Shown here: positions 7,158 to 14,318 of the stretch, in pieces
Numbering within the stretch: position 1 is the stretch's first letter
How the letters are laid out: each line of letters starts with the position of its first letter
Source: an uncultured Bacilli bacterium
GTDB taxonomy: Bacteria; Bacillota_I; Bacilli_A; RF39; UBA660
DNA length: 24,926 nt
Direction of reading: 5' to 3'
NCBI GenBank assembly: GCA_934101605.1
Contig: CAKORS010000008.1
Location: 1 to 24,926 of the forward strand
Notes under the pieces: model-generated
The model's input: only the letters and a program-made list of their open reading frames with translations
What the model was told of the DNA's origin: nothing
The model's database searches: none
Program-made: the position numbers and the translations under genes

Positions 7158-8246
7158 TCACATATATTTATATTTTATATATTCAATTATTTTATTCTTG
7201 TCGTTTTCTAAATTGTTTAATAAAATAGATTTTTCTAAATCTTGGTATATTGTTTTTAAGAATGATCCAGTTGGTTTATTTAATATTTTACATATTTCAT
7301 TTGCTGTTATATTAATTTCTTTTTTATCTTTTATTGGTAAATTTTCATATTTTTTTACTATCTTCTTTTTATTTAATTTTTTTAAATCACATACTACATT
7401 TATTGGATATAATCCGTATTTATATAATACTAATTCATCATTAATATCTTCTTGTAATAAATTATTAATATCATTTATTAATTCTTTATCATTTTTTGTA
7501 AATGGGTATTCTTTTTCCATTATAGTAGCCCACATACCTAAAACATAATTTGTTTTTAAGACATTATCTATATTTTTTAGATTTAATACTTCTAGAAGAT
7601 TATACTCTTTTAAAAGTTTTATTCCTTTTCTTTTATTTTTAGATACAAATATTTTGTTTAATTCTTCTTTTTTTCTTTCAAATGAAAGATTGTTTAGTAA
7701 TTCTTTATTATTTATTATTGCTTCTTTTAAATCGTTTTCTATTTTAAAATCTAGAATAGTTGCAAATCTTATTGCTCTTAGAATTCTTAATGAGTCTTCT
7801 TTTATTTCTTCTAGAGCTGGTCTTATTGTTTTTATTTTTTTTCTTTTTAAATCTTTTATTCCATCATATAAATCTATAATATTTTCATTTTTATCCATTG
7901 CTATTGCATTTATAGTAAAATCTCTTCTTGAAAGATCTTCTTCTAAAGTATCTACATAGGTTATTTTATCTGGTCTTCTGTTATCTTAGTAAGAGATATC
8001 TTTTCTAAATGTTGTTATTTCTATTTTATATTTATCTTTTATAAATGAAATATTACCATAGTCAAATATTTTTACATCATATTTATTAAAGATATTAACC
8101 ATATCTTTTACTCTTGCATTAGTTGTTATATCTATATCAAGACTTTCTTTTTTTAATATTTTATCTCTAACATATCCACCGATTAAATATGCTTTAAAAC
8201 CATTTTGTTCTAGAGAGTCTAATACTTCATATATTTCTTTAGGCAT
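7158..8246 (-). pseudogene. cca: CCA-adding tRNA nucleotidyltransferase, interrupted by in-frame TAA
   Basis: The enzyme adds or repairs the 3' CCA end of tRNAs. The N-terminal part has the class II nucleotidyltransferase signature LIGGYVRDKIL with the DIDIT metal-binding aspartates. After a TAA codon at 7986-7988 the same reading frame continues with DNRRPDKITYVDTLEEDL and RRDFTINAIAMD (motif B), then the helical neck, body and tail to a TGA at 7158. There is no frameshift; both parts share one frame. The residue lost was plausibly Lys, Glu or Gln, each one base from TAA. ATG 8246 has GGAGG upstream. An in-frame ATG at 7898 lies after motif B, so a restarted product would lack the catalytic site. 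True mutation, readthrough or sequence error cannot be told apart here. Confidence 0.88.
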
Positions 8247-8265
8247 ATAAAAAACCTCCATTTAC

Positions 8266-8294
8266 ATTATACTATTTTTACACAAAAAGATTAA
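8266..8294 (-). promoter_or_regulatory. Candidate promoter of cca-dnaD-nth-ygjP
   Basis: Minus-strand TATAAT (8266-8271) with a 17-nt gap to TTAATC (8289-8294), a weak -35. It lies between the HU terminator and the cca ribosome site. Confidence 0.45.
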
Positions 8295-8311
8295 GTATTT
8301 ATTAAATTAAA

Positions 8312-8337
8312 ACAAAAAAATAAAAAGCCAGAGGCTT
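8312..8337 (-). terminator. Rho-independent terminator of hup
   Basis: Minus-strand stem AAGCC/GGCTT with a TCT loop, followed by a T-rich run (TTTATTTTTTT), directly after the HU stop codon. Confidence 0.8.
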
Positions 8338-8338
8338 C

Positions 8339-8614
8339 TTATTTATTAACAGCTTCTTTAAGAGCAGATCCTGCTTTAAATGAAACAGCGTTTCTAGCAG
8401 CGATTTTAACTTCTGCACCAGTTTGAGGGTTACGTCCAGTTCTAGCAGCTCTTTTTGAAATACCAAATGTTCCGAACCCTACTAATGGAACTTTATCTCC
8501 TTTTACTAATGCTTCTTTAATTGCATCTAAAGTTGCGTCTAAAGCACGTCCAGCGTCAGCTTTTGTAAGACCGGCTTTTGTAGCAATTTCTTCTACTAAT
8601 TCTACTTTTTTCAT
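8339..8614 (-). CDS. hup: HU-family nucleoid DNA-binding protein
   Basis: A histone-like dimeric protein that bends and compacts DNA. It is 91 aa, the standard HU length. The dimerisation domain (VEEIATKAGLTKADAGRAL) is followed by the signature GFGTFGISKRAARTGRNPQTG, which forms the DNA-binding arm, and by IAARNAVSFKAGSALKEAV. The start has a strong AGGAGGT site. Its codons are less AT-biased than those of its neighbours, as often in highly expressed genes. It is a single-gene unit with its own terminator. IHF is unlikely in this lineage. Confidence 0.97.
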   Translation of the reverse strand: MKKVELVEEIATKAGLTKADAGRALDATLDAIKEALVKGDKVPLVGFGTFGISKRAARTGRNPQTGAEVKIAARNAVSFKAGSALKEAVNK

Positions 8615-8709
8615 TTAGAATACCTCCTATGATTTTTTAATTAAGCACAAGCTATGCTTACATATTAAAACTACCATATATTTATTGATTTATCAATATT
8701 TTTACGCAA

Positions 8710-8715
8710 ATTATA
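8710..8715 (-). promoter_or_regulatory. Candidate -10 box for hup
   Basis: TATAAT on the minus strand, about 95 nt upstream of the HU start, in the gap after the spoIVA terminator. No good -35 is visible, so support is weak; it would give an unusually long leader. Confidence 0.3.
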
Positions 8716-8737
8716 CACATTTTTACATAAAACAAAT

Positions 8738-8760
8738 AAAAAAATTAGCTATAATGCTAA
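8738..8760 (-). terminator. Rho-independent terminator of spoIVA
   Basis: Minus-strand stem TTAGC/GCTAA with a 6-nt loop, then seven T, directly after the spoIVA stop codon. Confidence 0.75.
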
Positions 8761-8763
8761 CTT

Positions 8764-10239
8764 TTATATAACTATTGCTATTAAGTTGTTTGAACCTTTA
8801 TTTACTACCTTAGACATAGTCTGTTGTAATTTATATCTTATATTCTCAGGCATCATAGCAATTTTTGATTGGATTCCTTCTTGAACTATTACATCTAAGC
8901 TTCTTCCAAAGATTTCACTATTCCAAATATTATTAGGATCTGTTTTAGAATCTTTCATAATATAATCTATAAGCTCTTTACTTTGCATTTCTGTTCCTAT
9001 GATAGGTTCAAAGGATGATTCTACATCTACTTTTATCATATGAATTGAAGGTGCTTTAGCTTTTAATTTTATGCCATATCTACTACCTTGTTTTATTATT
9101 TCAGGTGTTTCTAAAGTCATATCATTTATAGTTGGATTAGCTACTCCGTATCCAGTTGTTTTTGCCATTTTTAAAGCACTTTTGATTTGATCATATTCCA
9201 TTTTTGATTCTTTATAGTCTTGGAATAGAGATAGAACTTGTGCTCTTGATGATAAATCTATACCTATCATACTATTTAATGTTTCTTCAAATAATTCATT
9301 TGGAGCATCTAGTGTTATTGTTATTGTTCCAGTTGATGGATCTACTTTAGACATATAAGATTTTGAAATATAAGGACAATCATTAAAATGAGTTGTTATG
9401 TCATTAATATCTCTTAATTTATCAACATTTGTTATACTTTCTTTTATTTTTTCTATATATGTTTTTTTAATTGTATTATTTGGACTTAGAATACCAATCC
9501 ACTCTGGCATATCTACTTTTACTTCTAAAACTGGGAATTCATATAAAGCTTCTCTTAATATATCAAATGTATCTTTTTCATTCATATTTAAAACATCAAT
9601 TGGTAATACCGGAACTTTATAGTTTTCTTTTAACTCTTCTGCTAAAGATATTGTTTCACTACTTGTTGGGTTTTTAGAATTTAGAACTATTATAAATGGT
9701 TTATTTATTGTAGTTAATTCTCCTACTACACGTTCTTCTGCACTTATATAATCTTTTCTTTCAAATTCTCCGATTGATCCATCTGTTGTAACTACTATTC
9801 CTATTGTTGAATGATCTTTGATTACTTTTTCTGTTCCTATTTCTGCTGCTTCTATAAATGGTATTTCTTCTTGATACCATGGAGTTTTGACCATTCTAGG
9901 TCCATTTTCATCTTCATAGCCTTTAGCATCTTTAATAACATATCCTACACAATCTACTAATCTCATATTACATTCTAAATCATCTATTTTTACCTTTGCT
10001 ATGTTATTAGGAACAAATTTAGGTTCTATTGTCATTATTGTTTTACCACCAGAAGATTGGGGTATTTCATCCATTGCTCTTTTTCTTTCAAATTCGTTAT
10101 CTATATTAGGAATAATAAGGTTTTCTAATACTTTTTTTATGAAAGTAGATTTTCCTGTTCTAACAGCTCCTACTACTCCTAAATAAATATCTCCACCAGT
10201 TCTTAGAGCAATATTTTTTATTATTTCCTCTTTAGTCAT
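8764..10239 (-). CDS. spoIVA: Stage IV sporulation protein A (spore coat morphogenetic ATPase)
   Basis: SpoIVA is the ATP-hydrolysing cytoskeletal protein that polymerises around the forespore as the base of the coat and is needed for cortex formation. At 491 aa it is almost exactly the length of the Bacillus subtilis protein. The Walker A motif GAVRTGKST (residues 24-32) lies in the typical context LGVVGAVRTGKSTFIKK, followed by DEIPQSSGGKTIM and EPKFVPN. The G3-like RLVDCVGY, the TTDGSIGE segment and the family-typical hydrophobic C-terminus are all present. It is intact and alone in its transcript. A sigma-E-like promoter precedes it. It is the only sporulation gene in the window. Confidence 0.96.
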   Translation of the reverse strand: MTKEEIIKNIALRTGGDIYLGVVGAVRTGKSTFIKKVLENLIIPNIDNEFERKRAMDEIPQSSGGKTIMTIEPKFVPNNIAKVKIDDLECNMRLVDCVGYVIKDAKGYEDENGPRMVKTPWYQEEIPFIEAAEIGTEKVIKDHSTIGIVVTTDGSIGEFERKDYISAEERVVGELTTINKPFIIVLNSKNPTSSETISLAEELKENYKVPVLPIDVLNMNEKDTFDILREALYEFPVLEVKVDMPEWIGILSPNNTIKKTYIEKIKESITNVDKLRDINDITTHFNDCPYISKSYMSKVDPSTGTITITLDAPNELFEETLNSMIGIDLSSRAQVLSLFQDYKESKMEYDQIKSALKMAKTTGYGVANPTINDMTLETPEIIKQGSRYGIKLKAKAPSIHMIKVDVESSFEPIIGTEMQSKELIDYIMKDSKTDPNNIWNSEIFGRSLDVIVQEGIQSKIAMMPENIRYKLQQTMSKVVNKGSNNLIAIVI

Positions 10240-10260
10240 TTAATCACTCTCTTTCATTTA

Positions 10261-10288
10261 AATTTATGAAAGAAAGATTATAATATGA
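10261..10288 (-). promoter_or_regulatory. Sigma-E-like promoter of spoIVA
   Basis: Minus-strand TCATATT (10282-10288) is separated by 13 nt from CATAAATT (10261-10268). Bacillus sigma-E promoters have a -35 near TCATATT and a -10 near CATACAAT at about 13-15 nt; here the -10 matches 6 of 8. The element ends about 21 nt before the spoIVA start, a sensible place. spoIVA belongs to the sigma-E regulon in Bacillus. Function here is inferred. Confidence 0.6.
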
Positions 10289-10315
10289 AAAAAATAACTA
10301 ATTGTGATAGTTATT
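10288..10315 (-). terminator. Rho-independent terminator of the Nudix gene
   Basis: Minus-strand 8-bp stem AATAACTA/TAGTTATT with a 7-nt loop and a T-run, between the Nudix gene and the spoIVA promoter. Confidence 0.75.
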
Positions 10316-10331
10316 TTAATTATTGTATTAA

Positions 10332-10820
10332 TTATATAATATCTTTTACTTCTTCATATATTAGTTTACTACTTTTTCTAAAGTTATCATTTTCAAGTAA
10401 AGATTCTATTTCTTCTTTTGTTAACATATAGACATTTTCTACTTCTTCTTTTTGATATTTTAATTCATTTAAATTTACTTTTTGTTCTAATAAATAAACA
10501 AATAATATACAAGGTCTATTAGGATTTTTTATTTGTTTTAGTAATTTATATTGTTCTTTTTTTGTATCTAGTCCTAATTCTTCTTTTACTTCTCTTACTA
10601 TTGTATTTAATGGTGTTTCATCAAAAGTTACGTGTCCTCCGGTAAAAGCATATTCACTATTTCTTGAGCTTGATGTTTTTTGTAATAATATTTTATCTTT
10701 ATCTTTTATTAGAACTACAGATAATAATATATTACCTAATTTTTCATCAAATTTTTCTCCACGATTTACTACTATATCAGTCTTATTACCAAAGTTATCA
10801 TATAATCTTAACTTTTCCAC
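10332..10820 (-). CDS. Nudix hydrolase
   Basis: Hydrolyses a nucleoside diphosphate linked to another group; the exact substrate cannot be read from sequence. The Nudix box G-X5-E-X7-REVKEELG is complete in the segment from GGHVTFDETP to REVKEELGLD (about residues 60-84), including the metal-binding glutamates. Length 162 aa is typical of MutT-like proteins. The start is GTG at 10820, supported by AAGGAGAT 6-7 nt upstream, and it overlaps the ylxM TAG. It occupies the place where ffh usually follows ylxM. Confidence 0.93.
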   Translation of the reverse strand: MEKLRLYDNFGNKTDIVVNRGEKFDEKLGNILLSVVLIKDKDKILLQKTSSSRNSEYAFTGGHVTFDETPLNTIVREVKEELGLDTKKEQYKLLKQIKNPNRPCILFVYLLEQKVNLNELKYQKEEVENVYMLTKEEIESLLENDNFRKSSKLIYEEVKDII

Positions 10821-11116
10821 TACTCAATCTCCTTTTTTATTTTTTCTTTTAATTTTTCATCTTTTATTTCTTCGATTAATTTTAGAAGTTTTTCGTCTTT
10901 TTTATATAGTTTTAGTTTTTCTTCATAAGAAATTAGTTTATTTTCTATTAATTTTAATTCTTTATGAATAGCATTTCTTGATACATTTAAGTTTTCAGAT
11001 ATTTCACTTAATGATAAATTATCAAAATAATAGTTTTTAAAATATTCTTTTTGTTTTTCTGTTAATAATTCTTTGTAGTAATCAAACAATATTGTTAAAT
11101 ATATGTTTTTTTCCAT
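10820..11116 (-). CDS. ylxM: YlxM-family (UPF0122) helix-turn-helix protein
   Basis: A small protein of the signal-recognition-particle operon in Firmicutes, with a sigma-70 region 4-like helix-turn-helix (LSEISENLNVSRNAIHKEL, about residues 36-54). Family length is about 105-110 aa; this one is 98. The C-terminal third is a very Lys/Glu-rich helix. The start codon follows the ftsY stop directly, with AAGGAT upstream. The ftsY-ylxM pair is a conserved context and supports the call; its molecular role is thought to be in SRP function or regulation. Confidence 0.9.
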   Translation of the reverse strand: MEKNIYLTILFDYYKELLTEKQKEYFKNYYFDNLSLSEISENLNVSRNAIHKELKLIENKLISYEEKLKLYKKDEKLLKLIEEIKDEKLKEKIKKEIE

Positions 11117-12100
11117 CTACATCATATCCTTAAATAAACCATATATATAGTTTTCAATATCAAATGTTTGTAAATCTTGTGCTGTTTCTCCAAGTCCTAT
11201 AAATTTAACAGGGATTCCTACTTCTTCTTTTATTGCTAGTATTATTCCACCTTTAGCTGTTCCATCCATTTTTGTTAATACTATTCCTGTTATATTAGTT
11301 GCTTCTTTAAATGCTTTTGCTTGTGAGATACCATTTTGTCCAGTTGTTGCATCTATTACAAGTAGTGTTTCATGAGGTGCATTTTCTATAAAATTACCTA
11401 TTACTTTATTTATTTTTTCAAGTTCTTTCATTAGATTTACTTTATTTTGTAATCTTCCCGCTGTGTCTATTAAAACTATATCATAGTTTTCTTCTTTTGC
11501 TTTTTTTATTCCATCATATACTACTGATGCTGGATCTTTAGCTTCTTCATTTCCTACAAAACCAGAATTTGTCTTTATAGCCCATTCCTCTAGTTGTTTT
11601 GTTGCTCCTGCTCTAAAAGTATCTCCTGCTACCATTAGAACTTTTTTACCTTTTTCTTTTTCTTTTTGAGCTATTTTTGCTATTGTTGTTGTTTTACCTA
11701 CTCCGTTTACTCCAACAAATAAAATAACTGTTGGTCCTTCTTCTTGATAATTAATTTTATTAACAATAATATCACCATCTACATAAATTATAAATAATTC
11801 ATCTACTATAATTTCTTTTAATAATGATGGATCTTTTATATGTTCTTTATTAACTCTATCACGTAATCTATCAATAAATGACATTACTGTATTTACTCCT
11901 ATATCAGCACTTATTAATATTTCTTCAAGTTCATAAAAGTATTCATCTGTTACTTGTTTATATTTATTTGTTAAATTAATTAATTTTGATACAAAGTTTT
12001 CTCTTGATTTAGTAAGTCCTTTTTCATAGATTTTTACTTCTTCTTTTTTTACTTCTTTTGAAGAAGTAAAAGTTTCTTTTAGTTTTTTAAATATATTCAT
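11117..12100 (-). CDS. ftsY: Signal recognition particle receptor FtsY
   Basis: The SRP GTPase that receives ribosome-nascent-chain-SRP complexes at the membrane. The N-terminus is short and charged (a reduced A domain), then the helical N domain and the G domain: G1 GVNGVGKTTTIAKIA, DTFRAGATKQL, G3 DTAGRLQ, G4 TKMDGTAKGG and the closing GLGETAQDLQ. Length 327 aa from ATG 12100, which has AGAAGGTGAT upstream. A longer TTG start would precede the ribosome site. ylxM follows with no gap. Confidence 0.96.
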   Translation of the reverse strand: MNIFKKLKETFTSSKEVKKEEVKIYEKGLTKSRENFVSKLINLTNKYKQVTDEYFYELEEILISADIGVNTVMSFIDRLRDRVNKEHIKDPSLLKEIIVDELFIIYVDGDIIVNKINYQEEGPTVILFVGVNGVGKTTTIAKIAQKEKEKGKKVLMVAGDTFRAGATKQLEEWAIKTNSGFVGNEEAKDPASVVYDGIKKAKEENYDIVLIDTAGRLQNKVNLMKELEKINKVIGNFIENAPHETLLVIDATTGQNGISQAKAFKEATNITGIVLTKMDGTAKGGIILAIKEEVGIPVKFIGLGETAQDLQTFDIENYIYGLFKDMM

Positions 12101-12116
12101 TTTTATCACCTTCTTA

Positions 12117-12122
12117 ATTATA
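12117..12122 (-). promoter_or_regulatory. Candidate -10 box for ftsY-ylxM-nudix
   Basis: TATAAT on the minus strand, shortly after the preceding hairpin and about 16 nt before the ftsY start. The -35 region is poor, so this is weak. Confidence 0.25.
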
Positions 12123-12125
12123 ACA

Positions 12126-12153
12126 GAAAACAAGACTAATTAATAGTCTTGTT
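12126..12153 (-). terminator. Probable terminator hairpin after the thioredoxin-like gene
   Basis: A 10-bp stem AACAAGACTA/TAGTCTTGTT with a 5-nt loop overlaps the stop codon. The T-run on the minus strand is only four long, so termination may be partial and allow some read-through into ftsY. Confidence 0.55.
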
Positions 12154-12856
12154 AACAACTTGTTTCTGTTGAGCAAGTATTGCTATCAATAGTATTTAAA
12201 GCATTACTATAGATTTCTCTTAACTCTTCTTTTTGTTTTTTTGTAAGTGTTACAAATGGATTTGTTTGAGATTCTACTGTATCAGAGTGAACTGATTTTA
12301 TTACTCCATCTTTTACAAATAAAACAAGTGGAACATATACTCTTTTTTCTTGTAAAGATACTTTGTTACCATTTTTATCTTCTGTTGTATATTCGTCTAG
12401 ATATTCATCAAGTTTCTTTAATAATTTATAATAATTATCACTTGCTTTTTTTATTGTTACAATGTTTCCATTTGCATCTAATTCTTTTGTATCTCTTTCA
12501 TTTAACATATTCATATAATAAATATTTAAACTACTGTGATCACTTACTGCATCAAGTAATACTGGAACTGCATTTCTACACCATGGACATTCTGGAAATC
12601 CAAGATAAATTACTCCTGTTCCATTATCTAATATTTCAAATAATTTATCATATGATGCATAAACTACTTGGTTTTTCTTATTTATACTTAATGATGGATA
12701 AGCATTATCCTCGTTTGCCATCACTCCATTTAAACTTTCATATTCTTCTTTAAATTTTACTGCATCTGTATCTTTATCTTTATTAGTCATAAAGTATACA
12801 ACAAATACTGCTAAACATACTAATAATACTGCTATTACATATTTTATATATTTCAT
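12152..12856 (-). CDS. Membrane-anchored thioredoxin-like thiol-disulfide protein
   Basis: One N-terminal hydrophobic helix (residues about 4-23) anchors an outward-facing thioredoxin fold. The active site GFPECPWCRNAVPVL has the CPWC pair at residues 90-93, and YVPLVLFV looks like the cis-proline loop. The general form resembles the bacteriocin-accessory (Bta/PedC-like) thioredoxin proteins, but no bacteriocin genes are nearby. An insert between the CPWC helix and the cis-Pro is longer than in a minimal thioredoxin. The C-terminus ends with a second cysteine pair, CSTETSC. TAGGAG precedes the start. It follows rpe with a 1-nt gap. Confidence 0.82.
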   Translation of the reverse strand: MKYIKYVIAVLLVCLAVFVVYFMTNKDKDTDAVKFKEEYESLNGVMANEDNAYPSLSINKKNQVVYASYDKLFEILDNGTGVIYLGFPECPWCRNAVPVLLDAVSDHSSLNIYYMNMLNERDTKELDANGNIVTIKKASDNYYKLLKKLDEYLDEYTTEDKNGNKVSLQEKRVYVPLVLFVKDGVIKSVHSDTVESQTNPFVTLTKKQKEELREIYSNALNTIDSNTCSTETSC

Positions 12857-12857
12857 A

Positions 12858-13487
12858 TTATTCTCCTACCTCTTTAATTTTGTTTATATTATCTAAATTT
12901 TCTAATGCATAAGATGCACTTACTATTATATCAGAATTTACAACAAATGGTAAAGTCTCTTCTTTTATTCCTCCATCTACTGATATTTTTACATTTAGTT
13001 TATTTTCTTTTATATATTCTTTTAATTCATCTATTTTTTTTGATTCATCTGTTAGAAAGCTTTGACCTGATCGTCCTGGATGAACTGTCATAACTAAAAC
13101 TAAATTTATTTTTGGTAAATCCTGTTTTATTTCTTCAACACTAGTTTCAGGATTAATTGCAAGACCTACTTTAAAACCATAATTTTTTATCATGTCTATA
13201 TATTTATCATAATTTTTTATTTCTTTATGAATAGTTATATATGATATATCATATAAAGATAATGCTTCAATATATTTACTTGGATCTTTTACCATTAGAT
13301 GAATATCATTTTTTTTATTTGAGATATCAAGTAAAGTTTTAATCTTTTCAACACTTAGATTTTTATTATCTACAAATTTTCCATCCATTACATCATAATG
13401 TATATAGTCACAATTGCTATTATTTAATTTTTTTATTATTTCTTGATAATTGTAGTCTCCTAAAAAGGATACTGATACCTCTTTCAT
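12858..13487 (-). CDS. rpe: Ribulose-phosphate 3-epimerase
   Basis: Interconverts ribulose-5-phosphate and xylulose-5-phosphate in the pentose phosphate pathway, using a metal-dependent TIM barrel. Seen are YIHYDVMDGKFV, IHLMVKDPSKYI, MTVHPGRSGQSF and ISVDGGIKEETL, covering the metal-binding His/Asp and phosphate-binding loop. The N-terminus (VSFLGDYNYQE) departs from the usual SILSADF motif, so the enzyme is somewhat divergent. It sits directly after rsgA, as in Bacillus. The start has AGAGGT. Confidence 0.92.
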   Translation of the reverse strand: MKEVSVSFLGDYNYQEIIKKLNNSNCDYIHYDVMDGKFVDNKNLSVEKIKTLLDISNKKNDIHLMVKDPSKYIEALSLYDISYITIHKEIKNYDKYIDMIKNYGFKVGLAINPETSVEEIKQDLPKINLVLVMTVHPGRSGQSFLTDESKKIDELKEYIKENKLNVKISVDGGIKEETLPFVVNSDIIVSASYALENLDNINKIKEVGE

Positions 13488-13489
13488 AA

Positions 13490-14314
13490 CTACCTCTTTT
13501 CTATAAACTTTAAATAGTTTTCATATCTTGATTTTAGTATAGTGTTTTCTTTAACTGCTTCTTTAATTCTACAATTTTTTTCATTTATATGTTTGCAATC
13601 TTTATATTCACAGTTTATCTTGTTAAACTCTATAAAACTTTCTTTTATTTCTTCATCTGTTAATTGTTTTAGATCTATATTAGAAAACCCTGGTGTATCT
13701 AATACTTTACCTTTATATAGATTTACTAATGTTACATATCTTGTTGTATGTTTTCCTCGTCCTAAGGCTTTAGATGTTTCTCCTGTTTCAAAGTTAAAGT
13801 CTTTGTTTAGTTTATTTATAAGACTTGATTTTCCTGCCCCAGTTTGTCCTGTAAAGACTGTTGTTTTGTTTTTGAATATATGTTTTAATTTAAATTTATT
13901 TGTGTTGTATATAACTTTATATCCTATCTTTTTATAGTAGTTTAAGATTTTTTTATATTCTTTTATTTCATTTTTTGATACTAAATCTTTTTTTGTTATA
14001 CATATTACTGGTTTAATATTATTAACATGACAAATTAATAATAATTTATCTAAAAGATTTGTGCTAAAGTTTGGATCTTTAAGACTTGTTACTATTAAAG
14101 CTTGATCAATATTAGATACATTTGGTCTTAAAAGACTATTTTTTCTAGGATATATCTTTGTTATTATTTTATTTTGTTTATCAAATTCAACAAAGTCGCC
14201 CACTTGAGGGGCAACTCCTTGATATTTTAATTTTCCATTTGTTTTACATTCATATATTTTTTCATTATCTGAAACAAAATGAATGTCATTTATTATTTTT
14301 ACTATTTGTGCCAT
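13490..14314 (-). CDS. rsgA: Small ribosomal subunit biogenesis GTPase RsgA
   Basis: A circularly permuted GTPase that checks late 30S assembly. An N-terminal OB-fold (YQGVAPQVGDFVEF) is followed by G4 ITKKDL, then G1 GQTGAGKSSLINKL, the GRGKHTTRYV switch region and G3 DTPGFSN. A C-terminal zinc site INCEYKDCKHINEKNCRI supplies Cys-Cys-His-Cys. ATG 14314 is chosen because the resulting MAQIVKIIND matches the family N-terminus; ATG 14326 is also possible and neither has a strong ribosome site. It is 4 nt from prkC. Confidence 0.95.
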   Translation of the reverse strand: MAQIVKIINDIHFVSDNEKIYECKTNGKLKYQGVAPQVGDFVEFDKQNKIITKIYPRKNSLLRPNVSNIDQALIVTSLKDPNFSTNLLDKLLLICHVNNIKPVICITKKDLVSKNEIKEYKKILNYYKKIGYKVIYNTNKFKLKHIFKNKTTVFTGQTGAGKSSLINKLNKDFNFETGETSKALGRGKHTTRYVTLVNLYKGKVLDTPGFSNIDLKQLTDEEIKESFIEFNKINCEYKDCKHINEKNCRIKEAVKENTILKSRYENYLKFIEKR

Positions 14315-14318
14315 ATTA

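Noticed and set aside
7141..7160. Inverted repeat TGATAT/ATATCA between cca and dnaD as a terminator
   Set aside because: On the minus strand it is followed by A, not T, and the stem is only 6 bp of A-T-rich sequence.
7158..8261. A frameshift splitting cca
   Set aside because: Both halves are in the same reading frame; only a TAA at 7986-7988 separates them.
12247..12753. Plus-strand open frame of 168 codons
   Set aside because: It is the antisense of the thioredoxin-like gene. Its product is an implausible Leu/Tyr/His-rich string and the sense frame has clear motifs. The same holds for the other plus-strand frames.
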